Of a stretch of 64,000 nt of DNA, positions 56,666 to 64,000 are shown piece by piece. Every line of letters begins with the position of its first letter. Position 1 is the first letter of the stretch. This DNA comes from Zooshikella harenae (GTDB lineage: Bacteria; Pseudomonadota; Gammaproteobacteria; Pseudomonadales; Zooshikellaceae). The notes under the pieces are model-generated. The model made no database searches, had not been told where the DNA came from, and saw nothing but the letters and a program-made list of their open reading frames with translations. The stretch covers positions 62,001-126,000 of the forward strand of contig NZ_JAGSOY010000001.1 of NCBI RefSeq assembly GCF_018837975.1, in the 5' to 3' direction. Position numbers and translations under genes: made by a program.

Positions 56666-57946
56666 CTATGCCACCAATTGATATAAAATTGCAGAAATTG
56701 CGATGCAACCCATTATTGAGACGAATACATTAGTCCATACCCCACGGTATTTTTGCATAGCAGCAACTTTACGTATGGCTATCATAGGCATAATGAATAA
56801 TATAGCCGCTATGATTGGCCCACCTAAAGACTCAATCATTCCCAAAATACTTGGATTTATAATGGCAACAATCCAGAGTGTTACAATAATAAATACTATT
56901 GTTATCAGATTTACAGTTTTTTGAGGAATGTTAATACCTGCACTTTTAGCTTGTTGAGAAATAATGCCATTTAATCCTTCTCTAGCACCTAAATAATGTC
57001 CAAAAAATGAACTAACAATAGCAAGAAATGCCACAACAGGCCCTATGTAAGAAATAATCAGACTGTCTTGCTTATTGGCTAAGTAAGATAAAATAGAAAT
57101 ATTTTGTGCTTTAGCTTCTGCTAACTCAGCAGGATTTAAACTTAATACACATGAAAATACGAATAACATAACAAAGCCCAATAACAAGCCTGCATTAGCA
57201 AATAAAATACGTTCAGACTTATGGATTGCTTTATTATCATATTCACGGTGTTGAGCTAAAGCGAAACTTGATATTGCTGGAGAGTGGTTAAAGGCAAAAA
57301 CAAGCACTGGTATTGTAAGCCACAAAGTAACACCAATTGAGCTTAAGCTGGGCATATCTGACAATGAACTCAAATTCCACTCAGGAATCAGCCAAAAAGA
57401 TAATACAGCTAAAATAGTGATTAGTGGGTACACCAAAAGCTGAGTCACTTTCAGCATAAACTTCTCACCTAATAGCATGACAGACATCATACCCATTATT
57501 AACACTAGTGATAGAATCCAGCGCGCGGGAGAGGCAACTTCAAGCTGATTCACTAAAAAACTGTCGACGGTATTTGTGATACCAACACCATAGATTAATA
57601 AGATTGGATAAATAGCACAAAAGTAAAGAATGGTTATTAGTTTTCCTGCTCCTTGACCAAAATGTTCTTCCACAACCTGAGTGATATCACTTCCAGGCTT
57701 TCCAGATGATAGTACAAACCGGCATAGCCCTCTGTGTGCCAAGTAGGTCATAGGACCAACTAAAATTGTCATAATAACTAATGGCCAAAACCCTGCCATT
57801 CCTGCATTGATAGGTAGAAAGAGAACGCCTGCTCCAACCGCTGTCCCAAACAGGCTTAATACCCAACTCACATCATTTTTTGTCCATGTCGACTTCTGTA
57901 CGTTATTCTCTACAGAACTACTCTGTACTACTTCTTCGTTATTCAT
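56666..57946 (-). CDS. sdaC: Serine/threonine permease, HAAAP family
   Basis: A 426-residue inner-membrane transporter with about 11 helices, of the hydroxy/aromatic amino acid permease family. Diagnostic segments: [15 protein letters not shown] (helix 1), the [14 protein letters not shown] loop, [12 protein letters not shown] and [14 protein letters not shown]. SdaC of E. coli imports serine with protons. The start at 57946 has AGGTGG 7 bases upstream; a GTG three codons earlier is the alternative. With sdaA next, the operon takes up serine and deaminates it. Confidence 0.93.
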   Translation of the reverse strand: MNNEEVVQSSSVENNVQKSTWTKNDVSWVLSLFGTAVGAGVLFLPINAGMAGFWPLVIMTILVGPMTYLAHRGLCRFVLSSGKPGSDITQVVEEHFGQGAGKLITILYFCAIYPILLIYGVGITNTVDSFLVNQLEVASPARWILSLVLIMGMMSVMLLGEKFMLKVTQLLVYPLITILAVLSFWLIPEWNLSSLSDMPSLSSIGVTLWLTIPVLVFAFNHSPAISSFALAQHREYDNKAIHKSERILFANAGLLLGFVMLFVFSCVLSLNPAELAEAKAQNISILSYLANKQDSLIISYIGPVVAFLAIVSSFFGHYLGAREGLNGIISQQAKSAGINIPQKTVNLITIVFIIVTLWIVAIINPSILGMIESLGGPIIAAILFIMPMIAIRKVAAMQKYRGVWTNVFVSIMGCIAISAILYQLVA

Positions 57947-58647
57947 ATAAGCCACCTAAGTATTATGTAGGCAAAAATAATTTATTTTATTTGTCTATAT
58001 ATTTTATTTGTCTATATATTGAACAGACTTGAGTTAAGTCTATTGTTTTCGTAGATGTCTCAATTAAAGAAAAACATGTCTTCCACAAAAAAGACGTCAT
58101 AGGTATTATTACCTAAATATATGCGCTATAAACTTAGCAAAAAGTGACATATTTTTAAGTAGTTTCCACATTAATTTATTATACATGCAACATCAATACA
58201 CTTTCTAAAAAGCTAGGTAGGATATAAATAACTTTTTCAACAAAAATACATAGTTCAAAAAACAACCAAAACTTTAATTCAGTCACATTATTTTAAGTAA
58301 AATAATAAGGTTTTAATGACTATAAACTCGGTAGCAAGACTGTGATAAATACTTACAGAATCTTCTTATCGTCATCTTTGATTTTTAAAAAGTCTAATTT
58401 TTATTCAATTAGTAGCCTTATTATCTATAAATCATTACCTAGCTATATAGTTAAGTACGTTCATTAATTATCTTTCTGGTAAAATTCTTACCTAGAGAAC
58501 GCTGATAAGAGGAAGCTTGGTAATAATAGAAGGGGCTCGTTGTTAACAAAAACTAATAATTATTTTCAAGTATTAGTAGAAATGAACTCTATATACGAAA
58601 AACTAATGATTCTGCATAAGACAACACAATAGGTATAAAAACTGACT
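57947..58647. other. Long AT-rich divergent region sdaC / nfi, 701 bp
   Basis: Very AT-rich, no coding potential. It should contain the promoters of sdaC (minus) and nfi (plus). Apart from the tandem repeat at 57984-58017, no strong element was found. Confidence 0.45.
57984..58017. repeat. Two tandem 17-bp copies in the sdaC upstream region
   Basis: The 17-bp unit ATTTTATTTGTCTATAT occurs twice back to back, with no mismatch, beginning 38 bp upstream of the sdaC start. It could be a slippage duplication or a tandem binding site. Confidence 0.75.
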
Positions 58648-59331
58648 ATGAATATGCACAAAAGCCATTCTTGGGACTTAACGGTAGATCAGGCTCAACA
58701 ATTACAAGATGAGTGGTCAAATTATGTAAAACTTAGACCGCTTGAAAAAACCATAAATACTGTAGCAGGAGTTGATGTCGCATACGATACAGATCACCAA
58801 CTCGTTGTCGCTGGCGTTGTATTACTTAATGCAGACTCATTAGAACTTATAGAATATCATGTCACTTACCATCAAAGTGCTTTCCCTTATCAACCAGGAT
58901 TACTCTCCTTTCGGGAAATTCCCGCCATTCTTCCAACATTAGCAAAACTGAACCAAGCTGCAGACCTAATAATCTGTGATGGCCAAGGCATTGCTCATCC
59001 TCGCCACTTTGGGTTAGCTAGCCATTTGGGTGTGTTACTGGAGATACCCACTATAGGATGTGCTAAAACACATTACTGGGGAGAATATACACCTCCTCTA
59101 TTTGTTCGTGGCAATACTTCTCCAATCCAGGCAGATAATCAAGTGATTGGCAATGTGGTATGTACACAAAACAATATCAAACCTGTTTTTGTCTCCCCAG
59201 GTCATCTCACCAACCATCAGGATGCTATTGACTGGGTACTCAAATGCAGTAACCGTTATAGACAACCTCAAACCACACGCTTAGCAGACCAACTGGTTAG
59301 AAAACACCTAAAACTGTTACAGAACAACTAA
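58648..59331 (+). CDS. nfi: Endonuclease V
   Basis: A 227-residue nuclease that cuts near deoxyinosine in DNA. Catalytic acidic residues are visible: Asp43 in AGVDVAY, Glu90 in PGLLSFREIP and Asp111 in CDGQGIAHPRHFGLASH; the wedge region reads PYQPG. Length fits bacterial EndoV. It stands alone with AT-rich DNA on both sides. Confidence 0.95.
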   Translation: MNMHKSHSWDLTVDQAQQLQDEWSNYVKLRPLEKTINTVAGVDVAYDTDHQLVVAGVVLLNADSLELIEYHVTYHQSAFPYQPGLLSFREIPAILPTLAKLNQAADLIICDGQGIAHPRHFGLASHLGVLLEIPTIGCAKTHYWGEYTPPLFVRGNTSPIQADNQVIGNVVCTQNNIKPVFVSPGHLTNHQDAIDWVLKCSNRYRQPQTTRLADQLVRKHLKLLQNN

Positions 59332-59471
59332 TAAAATATTGAAGTTAAAATTGAGTTCCACAAACTGCAGCGAATGAGAAACCTGAAAAAAGTGTAAAAA
59401 ATCTTTCTACCCGCTAATACGCTATACTAATGCAGATACAGTTATAATTATGTTCGTTTTGATGTCAAAAC

Positions 59472-60350
59472 ATGCCAAGGTTACTTAAAATCAGCGTTAG
59501 TTTAATATTGGGAGCACTTAGTTACGCCTGTAATGCATCAGAGAAAATTGATGTTATCTACCCAAGGCCTGTAACAAGTGATGACCAACGAACTGCTTAC
59601 CCATCCAAGTTGCTAGCACTTGGACTGGAAAAGTCAGGGGCACCTTTTCACCTAACGAGTAGTAATAATGTAATGCTACAAGGTAGGGCCTTAAAGATGT
59701 TAGCCGCAGGCGAACAGGTTAATGTTGTTTGGTCAATGACTTCCAACGAACGAGAGACTGATTTACAACCCATTAGAATTCCAATTTATAAAGGACTTAT
59801 TGGATGGCGTTTACCATTAGTTAATGATGACCGAGTTATTTTTTTTCAAACGGTTGAATCTCTGGCTCAACTCAAACTTTTAACTGCTGGACAAGGTCAC
59901 GACTGGCCGGACACAGCAATTCTTAGACAAAATGGCTTTAAAGTTCTTGGCGTTGCATCGTATGAGGGATTGTTTCGTATGCTTTCCCTTCATCGCTTTG
60001 ATTATTTTCCCCGTTCAATTGTAGAAATCTGGGCAGAAGCAAAAAACCATGCCCAACGAGGTATTGTGGTTGAGTCCTCAATCATTATCAAATATCCTAC
60101 AGCCTTTTACTATTTCGTAAATAAAAAAGACAGAGATTTAGCTTACCTACTCAATAAAGGTTTAAATATTGCCATTGAAGATGGAAGCTTCGATAAACTT
60201 TTCCTTGAATACCATCAACCATTACTTGAAAGAGCCAAACTTAAAAAGCGGAAGGTGTTTGAAATAGATAATCCTATCCTCCCTAAAGAGACACCTCTAG
60301 ATGACAAACGACTTTGGCTGGATATTAATGCATACTCGCAAAATAATTAA
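59472..60350 (+). CDS. Periplasmic solute-binding-like protein
   Basis: A 292-residue exported protein with a signal peptide (about 1-23, cleavage after C-N-A likely). The mature part resembles family 3 solute-binding proteins in outline (a YPRPVTSDDQRTAYP start, VWSMTSNERE, a hinge with the FRMLSLHRFDYFPRS phrase, and NKGLNIAIEDGSFDKLF near the C-terminus), a pattern I associate with orphan 'transporter substrate-binding domain' proteins of gammaproteobacteria. No transport genes are adjacent, so it may be a sensor or have another role. Start is the ATG at 59472; no clear ribosome site. Confidence 0.75.
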   Translation: MPRLLKISVSLILGALSYACNASEKIDVIYPRPVTSDDQRTAYPSKLLALGLEKSGAPFHLTSSNNVMLQGRALKMLAAGEQVNVVWSMTSNERETDLQPIRIPIYKGLIGWRLPLVNDDRVIFFQTVESLAQLKLLTAGQGHDWPDTAILRQNGFKVLGVASYEGLFRMLSLHRFDYFPRSIVEIWAEAKNHAQRGIVVESSIIIKYPTAFYYFVNKKDRDLAYLLNKGLNIAIEDGSFDKLFLEYHQPLLERAKLKKRKVFEIDNPILPKETPLDDKRLWLDINAYSQNN

Positions 60351-60637
60351 ATGTATCCATTAGTAACAAAGCATCTCCTTTAATACCATTAACCATCTTG
60401 TTAAGTATGTAGTTATTTTTCATCATGTTACTGTTAAAAAAAGTTTATTTGCGATAAAGCATAAAACCATCCTATTCTTACTTCTTATTAAAGCCTTTAC
60501 TCCTAAAATCACACCAAAAAAACCTTGTTAAATTAATTCCCTTAGATACCAACCAAGCATCAAAAACACTTTAACCAAAAACAACCAAAAACTACATTCT
60601 AAAAAAGTAACATCAAAATCACAGGGAGGAATAAATC

Positions 60638-61912
60638 ATGATATATAAGGTTTTTAGTTTATCTATTCTGATATACTATCTTTCTCTTTCATCGATCACC
60701 CATGCTCTCACTACCAAACCGAATTTAATAATTCCTATCACTGTAAATGCTCAGATACATTCTTATTCACCATTAACAAACAACACGGCTATAAATTACA
60801 CTATACTCATACCTCAAAATGAAACCACGTTAACATTCAGTACTTCAATGACAGGTATTGAAGATAACCTAGAAATCAATGTTGTCGAGGATCCTAATTA
60901 TGAACACTTAACCTGTCAGTTTACAAAAATTGATAACAAAGGCCATAGCACCTGTAGTATTTACATTGTAAAGAAAGGCATCTACATTGTTCAAATTAGA
61001 CCTAAATATTTAATACATACCATAAAACTAACATCAAATACGGAACACCTAAGTGTAAAAACAGGTTATTGTTACCAAGAAACACAAACTCCAAAATCGG
61101 ATTTATCTGATTTAATTAGTCAATTTCATGGTACAAACTGGCTCTCCACCCTAAAATCAACTTACGATAGACGTTGGCCAAGTGGGGCTATGCTAGTTAG
61201 AGCACAAGCAAATGACCCTTATTTTTCACAGTTTATTGATAAAACGAGCTTTAGAAAAATGGCTGAGTCACTTATGGTTGCTATTCATGAAGAGACTCAC
61301 ATGTATGACCTGAACTCAAAAAGAACAGACTGGGAGCAAAATCTTACCGCCTTTGTTAATCAATACTGGCAGCCAAAAGTACCAATACATAAGGGATTTC
61401 CTCGTAAAGAAATCCTTCCATTAATTGAAGGTAATGCAACTAAATCCTGGGATGATATTTATTTACGTGATAGCGTGCAGGGTAATTATTTAATGCAGGG
61501 CGTATTAAGTGAACTCAATGCAGGATTAATGGGGTTAGCAGGTGTCGGTATTGTCGGCGAATTTGTTGATGGCTATGGGGCAAGTAATGCTAGAGATAGT
61601 GCCACAGCCTATATGTATCACTTACAGCTTTACTTAAGGCATGCCAAAACAAACCATCCGAGCTATTACAATAAAATTAATAACGAAAAACTGTTCAAAG
61701 ACTTCGTACTTATTCAATGGCTAAGAATGCACTATTACCTTGAGTTTACAAAAAAATTTAGTAAGTTAGACACTAATTCTTCTGCAATTACTAAGCTTTT
61801 GTACCATCCCCATAATATTGAAGCTATAGAAAATATCACGGGACACTCATTACTACTAGGAAATAACAAAAACTGCTTACCCGAAAATGATCCTTTTGAA
61901 CCTCCTTTTTAG
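60638..61912 (+). CDS. Secreted protein with HEETH metallopeptidase-like motif
   Basis: A 424-residue protein with a signal peptide (about 1-23, T-H-A end). Residues about 30-140 form a beta-rich region reminiscent of bacterial pre-peptidase domains. The second half contains A-I-H-E-E-T-H (His217, Glu218, His221), the HExxH zinc signature, and later S-E-L-N-A-G with Glu292 as a possible third ligand. Four Cys (93, 106, 145 and one near the C-terminus) could form disulfides. I do not recognise the family; peptidase activity is inferred only from the motif. GGAGG before the ATG supports the start. It stands alone. Confidence 0.75.
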   Translation: MIYKVFSLSILIYYLSLSSITHALTTKPNLIIPITVNAQIHSYSPLTNNTAINYTILIPQNETTLTFSTSMTGIEDNLEINVVEDPNYEHLTCQFTKIDNKGHSTCSIYIVKKGIYIVQIRPKYLIHTIKLTSNTEHLSVKTGYCYQETQTPKSDLSDLISQFHGTNWLSTLKSTYDRRWPSGAMLVRAQANDPYFSQFIDKTSFRKMAESLMVAIHEETHMYDLNSKRTDWEQNLTAFVNQYWQPKVPIHKGFPRKEILPLIEGNATKSWDDIYLRDSVQGNYLMQGVLSELNAGLMGLAGVGIVGEFVDGYGASNARDSATAYMYHLQLYLRHAKTNHPSYYNKINNEKLFKDFVLIQWLRMHYYLEFTKKFSKLDTNSSAITKLLYHPHNIEAIENITGHSLLLGNNKNCLPENDPFEPPF

Positions 61913-62034
61913 CTGATATTTTTTATTATCAATAAAACCAAATCACTTAAAGGCTTTCCAACCAGCTATAATGAGTGCATGTAATACGCTAAGTAAAGTC
62001 ATTCACTATTCGGATTGGGGAGCCTAATAAGTTG

Positions 62035-62793
62035 ATGAAATTAACTTTTTTAGGAACAGCAGACGCCGGAAAAGTACCACTATTTGGTTGCAACTGCGCA
62101 GCATGTTCGCTTGCCATAGCGCATGAAGGCTATCGACGAGCACCTTGTTGTGCTCAGCTTGATGTTGCAGGTCATAGTTTATTACTTGATGCAGGGCTGC
62201 CTAATTTAGATATGCACTGCCGTGCTCATCCACCTACGGCTATTTTCCTCACTCACTACCATATGGATCATGTCGCAGGTTTATTCTCAATCCGGTGGGG
62301 AACAGGAAAAAAAATCCCTGTGTATGGCCCCAATGATCCTCATGGGTGTGATGACCTTTTCAAAAACCCAGGACTCATCGATTTCCATCCTATAATTAAC
62401 CCCTTTACACCACAAACTTTGTGTGGAATGACCATTACCACAGTCCCCCTCCAACACTCCAAACCAACTCAAGGTTATTGTTTTACCCATCCACAAGGGA
62501 AACTTGCTTATTTAACAGACACTGTCGGCTTGCCTGATGAATCCATGAAATTTTTAAAACAGTTTGCTCCTGATTATATAATTTTGGATTGCACACACAG
62601 CCCTGAGCATACTCACCCCAAAAGTCATAATAATCTGACTATGGCCCTTGAGATTATTGAGCAGCTCAGCCCCAAACAGAGCTGGCTGACACATATTAGT
62701 CATCAAATGGATAATTACTTACTCACCCATAAACCACAGTTGCCAGCCAATGTATCCATAGCAAGGGATAATATGATGATTGCTCTCAGTTAA
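62035..62793 (+). CDS. phnP: Phosphoribosyl 1,2-cyclic phosphate phosphodiesterase
   Basis: A 252-residue metallo-beta-lactamase fold protein. Strong PhnP signs: GCNCAAC (zinc-site Cys cluster near residue 20), RRAPC, THYHMDHVAGLFSIRWG (metal ligands), PVYGPNDPHGCDDLFKNPG and LTHISHQMD. PhnP hydrolyses the cyclic product of C-P lyase to ribose 1,5-bisphosphate. No other phn gene is in the window. A TTG one codon upstream (62032) fits the GGGGAG spacing slightly better than the ATG. Confidence 0.94.
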   Translation: MKLTFLGTADAGKVPLFGCNCAACSLAIAHEGYRRAPCCAQLDVAGHSLLLDAGLPNLDMHCRAHPPTAIFLTHYHMDHVAGLFSIRWGTGKKIPVYGPNDPHGCDDLFKNPGLIDFHPIINPFTPQTLCGMTITTVPLQHSKPTQGYCFTHPQGKLAYLTDTVGLPDESMKFLKQFAPDYIILDCTHSPEHTHPKSHNNLTMALEIIEQLSPKQSWLTHISHQMDNYLLTHKPQLPANVSIARDNMMIALS

Positions 62794-62858
62794 CCGTTAG
62801 CCCAGAGCCATGCTTATCACCAGAATAAAGAGATATGCCTAAGTTTAAGCACTTTTCT

Positions 62859-64000
62859 TTAAATATCGCCTTCATCTTGGTCAAAGCTATCCGCTTTATT
62901 ATCGTCAATTCTATTTTGCTTTTTGATTTCGTCTGCAGCCAGTACAGCCGCTATAGCAGCCGCTGATTTAGCAATATGAGATGGCAACGGCATATTACCA
63001 GTCGCTGCTGATCCATCTTCACCTTCATCTGGAAATTGCACACGTACTTCACGATGCGCAAACTTAATACCATTCTCTTCCAAGGCTTCCTTCACTCTAC
63101 GATAAGCTTCACGTCGAATCACCCATTGCTCACCTGGCTTACATGTAAACTTCATACGAACAATTAATGCTGACTCTTCAACTCGCGTAACACCCTGTGA
63201 TTTGAGTGGCAATAAAAAATGCTGACCGTACTCAGGGTCTTCAGCCATTTGCTGTCCAACTTTTTTGATAATTTTCCGGACCTTTTCAAGATCAGTATCA
63301 TAGGGCAAGCGCAGTTCTAACTTCATTGTTACCCAATCACGACTTAGATTAACGACTGTGGCAATCTCACTATAAGGCAACGTTTGAACAGCTCCTAAAT
63401 GGTGACGCAAGCACATTGATCGTATAGATATACGCTCAACCGTGCCTCTTAAGCCTGCAGCTTCGATATATTCACCTCGTCTAAAAGCATCATCCCACAG
63501 AAAAAACACACCAGAAATAATATCTTGTACAAGTTTTTGGGCGCCAAAGCCAATTGCTATGCCAACAACGCCTGCTCCAGCAATTAATGGTCCTATTTGC
63601 ACCCCAAGCGACTGTAAAATGGTAATGATGACAGTGACAACAATAACAGCCAGTAAAAAAGTTCTTAATAACGGTAGAAATGTTTCAACACGTGATGCCC
63701 CTGCTCCACCACCTTCACCTTCCAAATTCCCAGCCTCATCTTCAGATGGTGGCTCTGGTAATTTACGCTCTATCAGTGAATGGATAACTTCCCAAGCAAT
63801 ATACGCCATTAACAGCGTAATCATGATATCCACAGCAGCATAAATCACTCGCTGACCTACTGCAGTATTCAATATCGCTAAAGCACCATACCCCCAGGAT
63901 TCTGCTAACGCAATAATGGCAGAGCCAATAAGCAATATACGGAAACCTAACTGTAAGACATGAACAAAGCGGTAGGAACGCGCTGGGAATGTTCTACTTT
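62859..64000 (-). CDS. MscS-type mechanosensitive channel, partial (cut by right window edge)
   Basis: The frame is open to the right edge, so the N-terminal part is missing; 380 C-terminal codons are visible. Two or more helices are followed by the pore helix (GPLIAGAGVVGIAIGFGAQKLVQD), the beta domain (FRRGEYIEAAGLRGTVERISIRSM) and the C-terminal alpha/beta part, ending in an acidic/Ala-rich tail. The pattern matches long MscS-like proteins of Pseudomonas with extra N-terminal helices. It converges with phnP across 65 bp. Confidence 0.92.
   Translation of the reverse strand, partial: SRTFPARSYRFVHVLQLGFRILLIGSAIIALAESWGYGALAILNTAVGQRVIYAAVDIMITLLMAYIAWEVIHSLIERKLPEPPSEDEAGNLEGEGGGAGASRVETFLPLLRTFLLAVIVVTVIITILQSLGVQIGPLIAGAGVVGIAIGFGAQKLVQDIISGVFFLWDDAFRRGEYIEAAGLRGTVERISIRSMCLRHHLGAVQTLPYSEIATVVNLSRDWVTMKLELRLPYDTDLEKVRKIIKKVGQQMAEDPEYGQHFLLPLKSQGVTRVEESALIVRMKFTCKPGEQWVIRREAYRRVKEALEENGIKFAHREVRVQFPDEGEDGSAATGNMPLPSHIAKSAAAIAAVLAADEIKKQNRIDDNKADSFDQDEGDI

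Noticed and set aside
1-64000. tRNA, rRNA, CRISPR arrays, insertion sequences, prophage genes
   Set aside because: No T-loop-like clusters, no regularly spaced repeats, no transposase, integrase or phage structural genes were found.

Overview
The window reads as a chromosomal segment of a gammaproteobacterium of the Pseudomonadales/Oceanospirillales kind. The evidence is long stretches of Pseudomonas-like gene order: tkt-epd-pgk-fba; sahR-type regulator-metK; pilG-H-I-J-K-chpA-B-C next to gshB-tonB-yqgE-ruvX; pilT-pilU next to yggS-proC-yggT; metX-metW-DUF4426-rdgB-hemW-DUF3392. Intergenic DNA is clearly AT-rich, which fits a low-GC marine lineage such as Zooshikella or relatives (a guess from gene order and composition, not a database match). 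I found no rRNA, tRNA, CRISPR array, insertion sequence or prophage.

Layout. Positions 1-4061 (minus) carry an ABC-type uptake system whose periplasmic binding protein is fused to an OmpA-like peptidoglycan-binding domain, followed by a lipoprotein cut by the left edge. Positions 4884-8587 (minus) hold a tight four-gene operon: NodU-type carbamoyltransferase, SxtJ-like membrane protein, a 50-residue SxtK/DUF5989-like protein and a membrane-anchored SGNH hydrolase. This is the gene set and order of sxtI-J-K-L in the saxitoxin cluster. Positions 8793-14596 (minus) are central carbon genes tkt, epd, pgk and fba. Diverging from tkt, 14797-20278 (plus) is a methyl-cycle group: an ArsR/methyltransferase fusion of SahR type, metK, ahcY, metF, then rsmE. 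A perfect 12-bp inverted repeat sits in front of the regulator. Nested inverted repeats precede ahcY and a hairpin precedes metF.

Positions 20354-33171 (minus) are the complete Pil-Chp chemosensory system controlling type IV pili: PilG and PilH (response regulators), PilI and ChpC (CheW-like), PilJ (receptor), PilK (CheR-like), the 2244-residue hybrid kinase ChpA and ChpB (CheB-like). Divergent from it are gshB, a tonB3-type gene, yqgE and ruvX. They run toward pilT-pilU (minus, 36610-38835), the retraction ATPases of the same pili. Next on the plus strand are yggS, proC and yggT, a dynamin-like GTPase placed between yggT and metX, then metX-metW (methionine), a DUF4426 protein, rdgB, hemW and a DUF3392 protein.

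Positions 48791-64000 are looser and look more accessory. They hold a secreted protein of unknown function, tdh without kbl, and a two-domain protein made of a degenerate receiver plus a domain resembling the N-terminus of ChpB in this same window. They also hold an e(P4)-type lipoprotein acid phosphatase, a YnbA-like CDP-alcohol phosphatidyltransferase, a small membrane protein, sdaC-sdaA (serine uptake and deamination), endonuclease V, a periplasmic solute-binding-like protein, a secreted protein with an HEETH metallopeptidase motif, an isolated phnP and, at the right edge, a partial MscS-type channel.
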